From Bauldia sp965232525 (lineage in GTDB: Bacteria > Pseudomonadota > Alphaproteobacteria > Rhizobiales > Kaistiaceae): a DNA stretch of 64,000 nucleotides. The position numbers were made by a program, and so were the translations under genes. The DNA lies in the NCBI RefSeq assembly GCF_965232525.1, contig NZ_OZ246980.1, positions 4,216,001 through 4,280,000 of the forward strand, in the 5' to 3' direction. The notes beneath the pieces were generated by a model. The model was given only the letters and a program-made list of their open reading frames with translations. It did no database searches and had not been told where the DNA came from. Positions within the stretch are counted from its first letter, which is position 1. Each line of letters starts with the position of its first letter. Below are positions 1-9,159 of this stretch, in pieces.

Positions 1-1386
1 TGACGCCTTCGATTCTGATTCCGTCGGTTCAATCAGCATCGCCCCGTGCGCCACTAACGGAAAATACATGGTCATCGGGTGATACCCCTCGTCGATCATC
101 GCCTTGGCGAAATCAAGCGTCTCGACGCCGGTTCCCTTCAGGAAGGTGTCGTCGAACAACACCTCGTGCATGCACGGTCGGTCGCCATAGGGCTGGCTCA
201 TCAGATCACGCAAGCCAGCGCGGATGTAGTTGGCGTTGAGCACCGCATCCTCCGACGCTTGCCTGAGGCCGTCAGCGCCGTGGGAAAGCATGTAGGCGAG
301 CGCCCGCACAAACATCCCCATCTGTCCCTGAAACGCGGTGAGCCGGCCGAAGGGATGGTGATCTCCGCCGGCCTCGTCCGCATTTTCCACCAGTTCGGGA
401 CCGTCCGCGCCGGTGCGAACAAAGGGGACCGGCGCGAACGGCGCCAGCCGTTCCGACAGCACGACCGGTCCCGAACCCGGGCCGCCACCGCCATGAGGCG
501 TCGAGAACGTCTTGTGCAGGTTGATGTGCATGGCGTCGACGCCGAGATCGCCCGGCTTCACCTTGCCGACGATCGCGTTGAAATTGGCACCGTCGGCGTA
601 GAAGTAAGCACCGGCGTCGCGAACCGCATCGGCGATCGCGACGACGTCCCGCTCAAACAGTCCGCTGGTGTTCGGGTTGGTCAGCATGATCGCCGCGACA
701 TCCGCGGATAGCCGCGACTTGACCGCCTCGGGATCGACGGTGCCGTCATCACGCGCGGGGATGCTTTCGACCGCATAGCCGAGCAGCGCCGCCGTGGCCG
801 GATTGGTCCCATGTGCCGACTCGGGCACCAGGACCACCGACCGGGCGTCGCCGCGTGCGGCAAGCGCTGCCTTGATGGTCATCATCCCGCACAGCTCACC
901 ATGCGCCCCGGCCTTTGGACTCATGGCAACCGCGGCCATACCGGTCGTCGTCATGAGCCAGTCGGCCAGTTCGGCGATCAAGGCAATCGCTCCCGGCACG
1001 GTGTCGACCGGTTGGAGGGGGTGAATGTCGGCGAAGCCGGGGAGCCGCGCCATCGCCTCGTTGAGCCGCGGATTGTGCTTCATGGTGCACGAGCCGAGCG
1101 GGTAGAGGCCGGCATCAATGGCGTAGTTCTTTTGACTGAGCCGGACGTAGTGGCGTACCGCCTCCGGCTCCGACAGCCCCGGCAGATCGATCGGGGTTTG
1201 GCGTGCGTGATCACCGAGACGCGACGATGCCGACGTGGGCTCCGGCAGATCGACGCCGGTGACATCGTTGCGGCCGACCTCGAAAATCAACGGTTCTTCG
1301 ATCTGGAGCCCACGGTTGGTGGTGAAGGTTCGGGTCTCACCTGCCTTCGCTTCCACCGGCGAGGTCGAACGGCCTTGTTGGGTCAT
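1..1386 (-). CDS. gcvPB: Glycine dehydrogenase (decarboxylating) subunit 2, partial
   Basis: This is the C-terminal-half subunit of the two-subunit P-protein of the glycine cleavage system. With GcvPA it decarboxylates glycine on pyridoxal phosphate and passes the aminomethyl group to lipoyl-GcvH. About 462 codons are visible; the C-terminus lies beyond the left edge. The translated frame contains the PLP-lysine region NLHKTFSTPHGGGGPG and the family signatures YPLGSCTMKHNPR and PNTSGLFE. The ATG at 1386-1384 shares its A with the TGA stop of gcvPA (TGATG), so the two subunits are probably translationally coupled. It is the last visible gene of the riboswitch-controlled gcv operon. Confidence 0.97.
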   Translation of the reverse strand, partial: MTQQGRSTSPVEAKAGETRTFTTNRGLQIEEPLIFEVGRNDVTGVDLPEPTSASSRLGDHARQTPIDLPGLSEPEAVRHYVRLSQKNYAIDAGLYPLGSCTMKHNPRLNEAMARLPGFADIHPLQPVDTVPGAIALIAELADWLMTTTGMAAVAMSPKAGAHGELCGMMTIKAALAARGDARSVVLVPESAHGTNPATAALLGYAVESIPARDDGTVDPEAVKSRLSADVAAIMLTNPNTSGLFERDVVAIADAVRDAGAYFYADGANFNAIVGKVKPGDLGVDAMHINLHKTFSTPHGGGGPGSGPVVLSERLAPFAPVPFVRTGADGPELVENADEAGGDHHPFGRLTAFQGQMGMFVRALAYMLSHGADGLRQASEDAVLNANYIRAGLRDLMSQPYGDRPCMHEVLFDDTFLKGTGVETLDFAKAMIDEGYHPMTMYFPLVAHGAMLIEPTESESKAS

Positions 1387-2729
1387 CAAGCCACCTCCCG
1401 CATTGCCGTGACAAACGCGTCACGGTCAGCATCCGTGTTGGTCTCCGTCGCGGCGACCACCATCAGGTCGGCGAGCTCCGGTCGCTCCGGCTCGAGCCGT
1501 GACACCGGAACACCGCCCAAGACACCCGCCCTGGTTAACGCCCCGACCGTCTCGGCCGCGTCCCCCGGCACACGGATCGTGAATTCGTTGAAAAACGTTT
1601 CATTCAAAACACTTACGCCCGATATCTGAGACAGCGCCTCGGCCAGCACGACCGCATTGGCATGATTGTTGTGCGCGAGACGACTGAGCCCGTTTTCGCC
1701 GAGCAGGGTCATGTGGATTGTGAAGGCGAGCGCGCAAAGGCCTGAATTTGTGCAGATGTTCGAGGTCGCCTTGTCCCGGCGAATGTGCTGCTCGCGGGTC
1801 GACAAGGTGAGGACAAAGCCGCGACGGCCCTCGGCATCCACCGTCTCGCCGCAAAGCCGCCCCGGCATCTGACGCAGATATTTCTGTCGGGTGGCGAACA
1901 GCCCGACATATGGCCCGCCAAACGTCAGTGGGTTGCCAATCGATTGGCCCTCGCCGACGACGATATCGGCGCCCTGGGCTCCGGGTGGTTCGATGGCGCC
2001 GAGGGCCACGACCTCAGTGAAGACGGCGACCAGCAGCGCGCCGACCGCATGGGCCTTTTCGGCTATGGGTCTGAGGTCGATCAGATGGCCGTAGAACGAT
2101 GGCGACTGAACCACGACGCACGCGGTCTCCTCGTCGATCGCATCAAGGATGGACTCGGCGCCCTCTGGGTCCGGCGGCAACGCGACCGTGGTCTCGCCGG
2201 CCATGTCCGATACGGTTTCGACCACGTCACGGTAATGGGGGTGCAGGCCGCCGGCGAGCACAGCCTTCTTACGACGCGTAATCCGCGATGCCATCAGCAC
2301 AGCTTCAGCGGTGGCCGTGGAACCGTCATACATGGACGCATTGGCCACATCCATGGCCGTCAGATGCGCAACCTGCGTCTGGAACTCGAACAGAACCTGC
2401 AGCGTTCCCTGGCTGATCTCCGGTTGGTACGGTGTGTAGGAGGTCAGGAATTCGGACCGCTGGATCAGGTGATCGACGCTCGCCGGCACGTGATGGCGGT
2501 AAGCGCCGGCGCCGACGAAGAAAGGCACCGAGCCGGCCGGTATGTTCCGCGCCGCCAACTTGCCGAGATGGGCCTCGACCTCCATCTCGCTCTGGCTTTG
2601 CGGGAGATCGAGTAGCCCGTCGATCCGCTTGTCGACCGGAACCGAAGCGAATAGGTCGTCAATGTTGGCGACGCCGATCCGCTGGAGCATGGTGGTCCGG
2701 TCGGCTTCGGTGTGCGGGTGATAGCGCAT
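1386..2729 (-). CDS. gcvPA: Glycine dehydrogenase (decarboxylating) subunit 1
   Basis: N-terminal-half subunit of the split P-protein, 447 aa, a normal length for GcvPA. It begins MRYHPHTEADRTTML, a typical start for the family, and carries the conserved VANASMYDGSTA and TSNICTNSGL segments. It works with GcvPB to decarboxylate glycine in the cytosol. The split gcvPA/gcvPB arrangement is known from many alphaproteobacteria, Firmicutes and archaea, in contrast to the fused GcvP of E. coli. It lies 15 nt downstream of the OsmC-family gene and overlaps gcvPB by one base. Confidence 0.97.
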   Translation of the reverse strand: MRYHPHTEADRTTMLQRIGVANIDDLFASVPVDKRIDGLLDLPQSQSEMEVEAHLGKLAARNIPAGSVPFFVGAGAYRHHVPASVDHLIQRSEFLTSYTPYQPEISQGTLQVLFEFQTQVAHLTAMDVANASMYDGSTATAEAVLMASRITRRKKAVLAGGLHPHYRDVVETVSDMAGETTVALPPDPEGAESILDAIDEETACVVVQSPSFYGHLIDLRPIAEKAHAVGALLVAVFTEVVALGAIEPPGAQGADIVVGEGQSIGNPLTFGGPYVGLFATRQKYLRQMPGRLCGETVDAEGRRGFVLTLSTREQHIRRDKATSNICTNSGLCALAFTIHMTLLGENGLSRLAHNNHANAVVLAEALSQISGVSVLNETFFNEFTIRVPGDAAETVGALTRAGVLGGVPVSRLEPERPELADLMVVAATETNTDADRDAFVTAMREVA

Positions 2730-2744
2730 GGCGTACCGTCCCGG

Positions 2745-3215
2745 TCAGGCAGCCGGCGGCTCGACCCGGATGTCGGTCCGGACCGAGTTGGCGATGAAAC
2801 AGTACTGGTGGGCAAGATGGTGCAGCTCGTCGACTTGGGCCGCATCGGGGGAGTCGCCGGCAAATGTGATCCGCGGTCTCAGAATCACCCGGGCCACCCA
2901 GTAACGGTGGTCTTCGATCTTCTCCATCTCGCCTTCCGTCTGGTCCTCGTAGCTATCGACGACGAAACCGCCGCGTCGCGCCAGGTCGAGAAAGGTGAGC
3001 ATGTGGCAGGAGGAGATCGACGCGATGTATGCCTCCTCGGGATCGACGGCGGCCTCGGGGGCGTATGGTGCCGGCACGACATGCGGCGACGCCGACGCAG
3101 GAACGTCGATGCCACCGTCGAAGCGCCAGCGGTGGGCGCGGGAGTAGCGGCCGCGAGCGAAGTCGGCGTCAGGTTCGCGACGCCATGTGATGGTAACGGT
3201 ATACTGGTGGGTCAT
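2745..3215 (-). CDS. OsmC-family peroxiredoxin-like protein
   Basis: A 156-aa OsmC/Ohr-type protein. The two redox cysteines of the family are visible, in ISSCHMLTF and in AHQYCFIANS. Family members reduce organic peroxides with dithiol, often lipoyl, electron donors. The ATG at 3215 is chosen over an in-frame TTG four codons upstream. The gene sits inside the glycine cleavage operon between gcvH and gcvPA. Because GcvH is a lipoylated protein, a link to lipoyl or peroxide chemistry is an attractive but untested inference. The exact subfamily (OsmC, Ohr or YhfA-like) cannot be fixed by eye. Confidence 0.88.
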   Translation of the reverse strand: MTHQYTVTITWRREPDADFARGRYSRAHRWRFDGGIDVPASASPHVVPAPYAPEAAVDPEEAYIASISSCHMLTFLDLARRGGFVVDSYEDQTEGEMEKIEDHRYWVARVILRPRITFAGDSPDAAQVDELHHLAHQYCFIANSVRTDIRVEPPAA

Positions 3216-3223
3216 AGCTCGCC

Positions 3224-3592
3224 TCAAAGGGTTTCGAGGAACGCCTTGTAGGCGTCCGTATCCATCAAGGCCTCGATCTCGGCCTTATCGGTCGGTTTCA
3301 TCTTGAAGAACCAGCCGGCGGCCTCGGGGGACTGGTTGACTGTCGCCGGCTCGTCGGCGAGCGCATCGTTGACCTCAAGCACCTCGCCGCCGATCGGCGC
3401 ATAGACTTCGCTCGCCGCCTTGACCGATTCCACCACGGCCGCCTCGGCGCCCTTGGCGTAGGTCTTGCCGACCTCGGGAAGCTCCACAAAAACGACGTCG
3501 CCGAGCTGCTCTTGTGCGTAAGCCGTGATGCCGATGATGACGTTGTCGCCTTCGACACGCACCCATTCATGGTCTTTGGAATAGCGGGTCAT
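3224..3592 (-). CDS. gcvH: Glycine cleavage system H protein
   Basis: A 122-aa lipoyl carrier that shuttles the aminomethyl intermediate between the P-, T- and L-proteins. The lipoylation lysine lies in VVESVKAASEVYAP, the standard GcvH context, and the C-terminal WFFKMKP segment is also typical. The start is the ATG at 3592 (MTRYSKDHEW); the upstream in-frame extension overlaps gcvT and has no family similarity. It follows gcvT by 13 nt and precedes the osmC-like gene by 8 nt, so all are almost certainly on one transcript. Confidence 0.97.
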   Translation of the reverse strand: MTRYSKDHEWVRVEGDNVIIGITAYAQEQLGDVVFVELPEVGKTYAKGAEAAVVESVKAASEVYAPIGGEVLEVNDALADEPATVNQSPEAAGWFFKMKPTDKAEIEALMDTDAYKAFLETL

Positions 3593-3605
3593 TCGTCTGT
3601 CCTTG

Positions 3606-4751
3606 TCAGGGCTTTGGTTTGCGGAAATAGCGGTGGGGGACGAACGGTATCGCCGAGACGGTCGCGCGTAGCGGGCGGCCGCGCACCTCGATCTCGACCG
3701 CGGTGCCCTCCGTGGAGAAATCGGAATCGACGTATCCCATGGCGATCGGCGCACCGACGGTCGGACCGAACGTGCCGGAGGTCACCGAGCCGATGTGTCG
3801 ACCGTCGTGAAGGATCGGCGCGCCCCCGCGCGCCGGCGCCCGGCCCTCAAGCCGCAGCCCGACACGTCTGCGGCCGGGTCCGTCTTCGATCTCGCGAAGG
3901 ATGCGGTCGGCACCGGGGAAGCCGCCCTCCCCCCGCCGGCGTTTGGCGACCGCGAACAGGAGATCCGCCTCAACCGGCGACGTGGTGACGTCGATATCCT
4001 GCCCGTAGAGGCAGAGGCCGGCCTCCAAGCGCAATGAGTCGCGGGCGCCGAGACCGATCGGCGCGACCTCCGGTTCGTCGAGCAGCGCCCGGGCGACGGT
4101 TTCCGCATTATCGGCTGGCAAGGCGATCTCGAAGCCGTCCTCGCCGGTGTAACCCGATCGGAAGACGATGCTGTCGACTCCGCGTACCGTTACGGCACGT
4201 GCCGACATGAACGGCGGTTCGCCGAGGTCCGGCGCATGCCGGGCCAGAACCTCCGCCGCCCTCGGTCCCTGCAGTGCCAACAGCGCCCGATCGTCCCTGG
4301 GTTCAAGCAGAACGTCGGCGGGGAGCCGCGCCCGGAAGTCGGCGTAGTCCACCTCCTTCCGCGCCGCGTTGACGACCAGCAGCAGCACGCCGTTGTCCGC
4401 CGGATCGTCCGGCCGGGTGATCATCATGTCGTCGATGATGCCGCCGTCCTCGGTGAGCAGCAGGGTGTAGCGCTCCCGCCCCGGCTTGAGGCCGACAAAG
4501 TCGCCCGGGGTGAGAGCCTCCAGCGCCCGCGCCGTGGTGTCGTGGTCCGGCCCGACGAGGCGCGCCTGCCCCATGTGGGAGACGTCGAACAGGCCGGCCG
4601 CGGTTCGGACGTGGTTGTGCTCGGCGATGATTCCGTCGGCGTACTGGACCGGCATGGCATAGCCGGCAAACGGCACCATCCGGGCGCCAAGCGCACGATG
4701 CAGTGCATCGAGTGGCGTCCGCTTCAGGTCTGTCGATGTGTCGTCGGCCAT
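3606..4751 (-). CDS. gcvT: Aminomethyltransferase (glycine cleavage T protein)
   Basis: A 381-aa T-protein that releases ammonia from the H-protein-bound aminomethyl group and forms 5,10-methylene-tetrahydrofolate. Recognisable features are the N-terminal PLDALHRALGARMVPFAGY, LFDVSHMGQ, the folate-site region RSGYTGEDGFEIALP, and LRLEAGLCLYGQDI. It is the first gene of the operon, and its ATG lies about 60 nt downstream of the end of the tandem glycine riboswitch. A GGAG-type ribosome-binding site precedes the ATG. Confidence 0.97.
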   Translation of the reverse strand: MADDTSTDLKRTPLDALHRALGARMVPFAGYAMPVQYADGIIAEHNHVRTAAGLFDVSHMGQARLVGPDHDTTARALEALTPGDFVGLKPGRERYTLLLTEDGGIIDDMMITRPDDPADNGVLLLVVNAARKEVDYADFRARLPADVLLEPRDDRALLALQGPRAAEVLARHAPDLGEPPFMSARAVTVRGVDSIVFRSGYTGEDGFEIALPADNAETVARALLDEPEVAPIGLGARDSLRLEAGLCLYGQDIDVTTSPVEADLLFAVAKRRRGEGGFPGADRILREIEDGPGRRRVGLRLEGRAPARGGAPILHDGRHIGSVTSGTFGPTVGAPIAMGYVDSDFSTEGTAVEIEVRGRPLRATVSAIPFVPHRYFRKPKP

Positions 4752-4810
4752 GTCGGCTCCGGACAGATACTACTAGGGCCGCGAGCCCGTTCTCACGAAC
4801 TGCCCGCGCC

Positions 4811-4989
4811 CCCTCTGTCCGAAAACCTGAGAGATTTCCCGCGCCAAACCCGACGCGGTTACTCCTTCGGTGAGCCCGCGCGCAACGCGAGCCGCTTTCC
4901 AGAGCGCCGTCGACCAACCGGTCCTTTTGCCTGAGAGTTTCCGGGGCGGTTGCTCCTTCGGCGCCGGGCGCGTCGGCCCGACCTCTCCC
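4811..4989 (-). promoter_or_regulatory. Tandem glycine riboswitch upstream of gcvT
   Basis: Read on the minus strand, this leader contains two glycine aptamers in series. Aptamer 1 (about 4989-4918) starts GGGAGAGG and has the core segments GCGCCGAAGGAGCAA and CTCAGGCAAAAGGACC. Aptamer 2 (about 4904-4813) has its P1 strands CTCTGG and ACAGAG and the core segments CACCGAAGGAGTAACC and CTCTCAGGTTTTCGGAC. These match the conserved glycine riboswitch core, which typically activates gcv operons when glycine is plentiful. The gene directly downstream is gcvT. The expression platform between the second aptamer and the start codon (about 60 nt) could not be assigned to termination or translation control. 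Confidence 0.95.
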
Positions 4990-5061
4990 GGCGGTCGCAT
5001 GCGATCCAGCCCTAACCAAGACCGGAACGGCCGGGATTCGGCGATTACCCGACCATCAGCA

Positions 5062-5099
5062 CCATAGGGCGACGCGAGGGCGAGTCAATCGCCCTATGG
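5062..5099 (-). terminator. Perfect 11-bp inverted repeat after the lipoprotein gene
   Basis: The arms at 5062-5072 and 5089-5099 are perfect complements (CCATAGGGCGA with TCGCCCTATGG) around a 16-nt loop. The stem begins two bases past the stop codon of the minus-strand lipoprotein gene and lies upstream of the glycine riboswitch. A U-tract is missing, so it may be a transcript 3'-end stabiliser or a weak terminator rather than a strong intrinsic terminator. Confidence 0.55.
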
Positions 5100-5100
5100 A

Positions 5101-5664
5101 TTATGCACCCTCGTCGAACCCGACATAGACGATGAGGTTGCGATCCTGCGGCGTGATGTTGACCGAAACCGATTCAAACACCTCGCTGTAGTCCGCGCTA
5201 AGCGCCGGTGCGCCGATGGTGATCGGAACACGGAACAGGTTCGAATAGAGCGGTCCCGTGCCGCCAATCTGCTTGACCACGACGATCCGCAGCGGCAGCG
5301 TCACCGTTCCGGCTCCCCCCTTTGGCCCGGCGAGCACACGGCCGCTGACCCCGACTTTGATCGTCAGCGTCTCGCCGCTCTGGGTGCATTCCCGTGCGGT
5401 CTTGGTGATCGATGCCTGGTAACGGACATGGGCGGGATCGTTCTCGTTGCCGCGTTCATACACGGTCAGAGCCTCGGTTCCGGCGCGAATCTCGATCGGC
5501 GGGCAATAGGCCGACTTCAGAAAGTCCGAGACAGCCAGCGTGGTCGCTTCGTCGGTGTTGCCGTCGACCAATCCGCCGCCATCTCGGGTGGTGCAGGCGC
5601 CAAGAACAACCGATGCCGCGACGAGAACGGCCAAGGGTACGCGTCGACCGGTCAGGAACTGCAT
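5101..5664 (-). CDS. Uncharacterised lipoprotein
   Basis: A 187-aa protein with a type II signal sequence: a positively charged start, a hydrophobic stretch and the lipobox VLGACTT (Cys about residue 24). The mature part has two more cysteines and a predicted beta-rich composition, and shows no domain I can name. Its neighbours are the gcv operon downstream and the divergent thrC gene, separated by 163 nt that must hold both promoters. Function unknown. Confidence 0.75.
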   Translation of the reverse strand: MQFLTGRRVPLAVLVAASVVLGACTTRDGGGLVDGNTDEATTLAVSDFLKSAYCPPIEIRAGTEALTVYERGNENDPAHVRYQASITKTARECTQSGETLTIKVGVSGRVLAGPKGGAGTVTLPLRIVVVKQIGGTGPLYSNLFRVPITIGAPALSADYSEVFESVSVNITPQDRNLIVYVGFDEGA

Positions 5665-5827
5665 TCACGTGCCTCTCGTAAGAACGGCCGCTTCTATAGC
5701 AAACCAAACGGCTTTTTTGCGACCTGGCGCATGGCCGCACGAAGGTGACAAGCTTGCCGCTCGGTTTCTCGCCCGCTAGGTTCGACAGACAAGCCGGGCA
5801 GCCGCCCGGCGCCAAAAGGCTCAACTC

Positions 5828-7234
5828 GTGCACTATGTGAGTACGCGCGGTCAGGCATCCGCGCTCGGTTTTTCTGACGCACTGCTCGCGGGGCTCGCCA
5901 CCGACGGCGGCCTCTACGTTCCTGAAGCGTGGCCGCAGGTCGCACCGGAGACCATCGCCGGTTTCGCCAGCCAGCCTTATGCCGATGTCGCGTACAGCGT
6001 TGTCCGCCCTTTCGTCGGCGACGACATCGCCGATATCGATCTTCGCAGGATGTGCATCGAGGCTTACGCGACCTTCCGGCATACGGCAGTGGCGCCCCTG
6101 GTCCAGCTCGAGCCGGGAGGCTGGGTGCTGGAGCTCTTCCACGGACCGACCCTCGCCTTCAAGGACGTGGCGATGCAGTTGCTGTCGCGGCTGATGGACC
6201 ACGTGCTCGCCGAGCGAGGCGAGAGGGTTACCATCATCGGCGCGACGTCGGGAGATACGGGCGCGGCGGCGGTCGAAGCCTTTCGCGACCGCGCCAATGT
6301 CGATCTGTTCATGCTCCTGCCGGAGGGCCGCGTCTCGCCGTTCCAGCAGCGGCAGATGACCACCAGTGGCGCCGCCAACATCCATCCGATCGTCGTCCAG
6401 GGAACCTTCGACGACTGCCAGGCGATCGTGAAGGCGATGTTTAGCAACCCCCGGCTCCGCGAGCGGCTGGCGCTGTCCGGCGTCAACTCCATCAACTGGG
6501 CGCGGATCGTCGCCCAGATCGTCTATTATTTCACTGCCGCCGCCGCATTGGGCGCCCCCGACCGCCGCGTCTCGTTCACCGTCCCGACCGGCAATTTCGG
6601 CGATATCTATGCCGGCTACGCCGCGAAACGGATGGGCCTGCCGATCGACCAGTTGGTGATCGCCACCAACGTCAACGACATTCTCGCCCGCACTCTGGCG
6701 TCAGGTCGCTATGAGGTCGGCCGCGTCCAGCCGACCACGTCGCCGTCGATGGACATCCAGGTCTCCTCGAATTTCGAACGGGTGATCTTCGAAGCCTGCG
6801 GCCGCAACGGGGACGCGGTCCGGCGGATGATGGCGTCGCTCGCTCAGTCCGGCGGCTTCTCGCTGGAACCGGAGACGCTACGCGCGATCCGCGACGACTT
6901 CATCGCCGGCACCGCCACCGAGGACGAAAGCCGCGCCACAATCGCCCGAACCTTCGAACGCACCGGCTTCCTGCCCGATCCGCATACCGCCGTCGGACTC
7001 GCGATCGCCGAGCGGGTCGAGTCAACTGATACGCCGATGGTGACGCTGGCGACCGCGCATCCGGCCAAGTTCGCGGCGGCCGTCGAAGCGGCGATCGGGC
7101 GACCACCGCCGCTGCCGGACGGCTTCGACGACTTCGAACAACGGGAGGAACGGTTCGCCGTGCTCCCCAACAGCCAGGAGGCCGTGGAAGCCTTCCTGAT
7201 GGATAACGCCAAGGCAGTGAGGGACGAGGTTTGA
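5828..7234 (+). CDS. thrC: Threonine synthase
   Basis: A 468-aa PLP enzyme that converts O-phosphohomoserine to threonine. It starts MHYVSTRGQA, typical for the long (fungal/proteobacterial) class of ThrC. The PLP lysine is in LAFKDVAMQ, with the SGDTGAAAVEAF and PTGNFGDIYAGY segments following. The start codon is GTG, with an AAAAGG ribosome-binding site about 8 nt upstream. The next gene (M16 protease) begins 4 nt after its stop. The preceding enzyme of the pathway, homoserine kinase, is encoded about 6 kb downstream. Confidence 0.97.
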   Translation: MHYVSTRGQASALGFSDALLAGLATDGGLYVPEAWPQVAPETIAGFASQPYADVAYSVVRPFVGDDIADIDLRRMCIEAYATFRHTAVAPLVQLEPGGWVLELFHGPTLAFKDVAMQLLSRLMDHVLAERGERVTIIGATSGDTGAAAVEAFRDRANVDLFMLLPEGRVSPFQQRQMTTSGAANIHPIVVQGTFDDCQAIVKAMFSNPRLRERLALSGVNSINWARIVAQIVYYFTAAAALGAPDRRVSFTVPTGNFGDIYAGYAAKRMGLPIDQLVIATNVNDILARTLASGRYEVGRVQPTTSPSMDIQVSSNFERVIFEACGRNGDAVRRMMASLAQSGGFSLEPETLRAIRDDFIAGTATEDESRATIARTFERTGFLPDPHTAVGLAIAERVESTDTPMVTLATAHPAKFAAAVEAAIGRPPPLPDGFDDFEQREERFAVLPNSQEAVEAFLMDNAKAVRDEV

Positions 7235-7238
7235 GCTT

Positions 7239-8513
7239 ATGACGGTACGTGTGACGGATCTGGAAACCGGTCTCAGAGTCGTCACCCACGAGATGGACCA
7301 CCTGGAGAGCGCCGCGATCGGCGTCTGGGTCGGCGCCGGTTCACGTTCGGAGCATGACCACGAGCACGGCCTCTCCCATCTCCTCGAACACATGGCGTTC
7401 AAGGGCACCAAGACGCGCTCGGCCGCCGACATCGCCGAGGAGATCGAGGCTGTCGGGGGCGAAGTCAACGCCGCGACCAGTGTCGAGACGACCTCCTACT
7501 ACGCCCGGGTCCTTAAGAACGACGTTCCCCTGGCGCTCGACATCCTGAGCGACATCCTGTCGAACTCGGTCTTCGATCCGGAGGAACTGGCCCGCGAGCA
7601 GCATGTCATCCTCCAGGAGATCGGCGCGGCGTTGGATACACCCGAGGACCGGGTCTACGACTCATTTGCTGAAACGGCGTTCCCCGACCAGCCGATCGGG
7701 CGGAACATTCTGGGTACCGCAGAAACGGTGACCGCCGCCGGCTCACCGATGCTCGGCGAGTATCTGGGCCGTCACTATCGCGGGCCGGCCATGGTGTTGG
7801 CCGCCGCCGGATCGATCGGCCACGACCAGCTTGTCGATCTCGCCACCGACGCGTTCGGGCAACTGCCGGCCGAGGCCGGCCCCGAGCCGCAGACGGCGAC
7901 CTATCGAGGCGGCGAAAGCCGGGAACAGCGGGACCTGATGGAAACCCAGATCATGCTGGGGTTCGAAGGACTGCGCTATGGCTCCGACGACTTCTATACC
8001 GCCCAGGTCCTGTCCGCCATCATTGGCGGTGGCATGTCCTCACGGCTGTTTCAAGAGGTCCGGGAGAAGCGCGGTCTCTGTTACTCGATCTACGCCTTTC
8101 ACTGGAGCTTCGCCGACACCGGCGTGTTCGGAGTTCACGCGGCCACCGGGCCGGAAGACGTCGACGAATTGATGCCGGTGATCACCGACGAACTCGGCCG
8201 CGTCGCCGACGACGTGACCGAGAAGGAACTGAAGCGGGCCCGGGCTCAGCTGCGTGCGGGCCTCTTGATGACGCTTGAGAGCCCCGCGGCCCGCGCCGGT
8301 CAGCTGGCGCGGCAGCTCCTGCTGTTCGGCCGCATCATCCCGCCCGACGAACTGGTCGAGCGCATCGAGGCGATTACGGTCGACGACCTCAAGGGGCTGG
8401 CCGACCGAATTTTTCGCAACGGATCACCAACGCTAGCGACGATTGGCCCCGCAAATGGCATAATGAACCGCGATACGATCGCGACACGGCTCAGCGGACG
8501 ATCGCAGCCTTAA
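7239..8513 (+). CDS. M16-family zinc metallopeptidase
   Basis: A 424-aa protein related to mitochondrial processing peptidase beta subunit and insulinase. The inverted zinc motif HxxEH is intact in HLLEHMAFKG (about residue 45), followed by the downstream glutamate region, so this is a catalytic rather than a structural M16 member. The C-terminal half retains the RExRGLxYS-type segment as VREKRGLCYSIYA. Placement directly after thrC is a recurrent alphaproteobacterial arrangement. Its natural substrates are unknown. No signal peptide is evident. Confidence 0.93.
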   Translation: MTVRVTDLETGLRVVTHEMDHLESAAIGVWVGAGSRSEHDHEHGLSHLLEHMAFKGTKTRSAADIAEEIEAVGGEVNAATSVETTSYYARVLKNDVPLALDILSDILSNSVFDPEELAREQHVILQEIGAALDTPEDRVYDSFAETAFPDQPIGRNILGTAETVTAAGSPMLGEYLGRHYRGPAMVLAAAGSIGHDQLVDLATDAFGQLPAEAGPEPQTATYRGGESREQRDLMETQIMLGFEGLRYGSDDFYTAQVLSAIIGGGMSSRLFQEVREKRGLCYSIYAFHWSFADTGVFGVHAATGPEDVDELMPVITDELGRVADDVTEKELKRARAQLRAGLLMTLESPAARAGQLARQLLLFGRIIPPDELVERIEAITVDDLKGLADRIFRNGSPTLATIGPANGIMNRDTIATRLSGRSQP

Positions 8514-8531
8514 TCCACCCGGCCGACCGAC

Positions 8532-9119
8532 ATGGCGTTCCTGCGTTCGATTTCCCCGGTCAACACCAACCCAACCATCCGCGGCGAGCGGGTGCTCTTA
8601 CGCGTGCCAACCCTCGCCGACCACCCACAGTGGGCCAAGCTGCGGGAGGACAGTCGCTCGTTCCTGGCGCCTTGGGAGCCGGTGTGGCCGGCCGACGATT
8701 TGACCCGTCTGGCGTTTCGGCGCCGTATCCGCCGCTATCAACGCGAGATCCGCAACGGGACCGGATATCCCCTGTTCATCTTTTCGCCGGACGGCGAGAC
8801 GCTCCTCGGCGGCCTGACGCTGTCGCAGGTCCAGCGCGGCGTCGCCCAGTCGGCGGTTCTCGGCTACTGGATGGGCTTGCCCTTCGCCGGCAAGGGATAC
8901 ATGAGCGCCGCCGTCCGGTCGCTGATCGGTTTCTCCTTCGATACATTGCAGCTCAATCGTATCGAGGCGGCCTGTCTGCCCCACAACACGGCCTCCATCC
9001 GGCTGTTGGAACGGGTCGGCTTCCGCCGTGAGGGCTACGCGCGCCGCTTCCTGTGCATTGATGGACGGTGGCAGGACCATGTCCTTTACGGTCTGGTACG
9101 CGACGATCCGCGCCCGTGA
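8532..9119 (+). CDS. GNAT-family N-acetyltransferase (RimJ/RimL-like)
   Basis: A 195-aa protein of the RimJ/RimL subgroup of acetyl-CoA-dependent N-acetyltransferases. The layout is typical: an early TIRGERVLLRVPTLADHPQW segment, a central GYWMGLPFAGKGYMSAAV acetyl-CoA loop and a final CLPHNTASIRLLERVGF. These enzymes acetylate ribosomal protein N-termini or other amines; the substrate here is not evident. It lies 18 nt after the M16 protease and just ahead of the GGDEF/EAL protein. Confidence 0.9.
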   Translation: MAFLRSISPVNTNPTIRGERVLLRVPTLADHPQWAKLREDSRSFLAPWEPVWPADDLTRLAFRRRIRRYQREIRNGTGYPLFIFSPDGETLLGGLTLSQVQRGVAQSAVLGYWMGLPFAGKGYMSAAVRSLIGFSFDTLQLNRIEAACLPHNTASIRLLERVGFRREGYARRFLCIDGRWQDHVLYGLVRDDPRP

Positions 9120-9159
9120 TTGTTGCGGCCTTGCCTTGTTTCGGCCGGCACAGCCAAAT

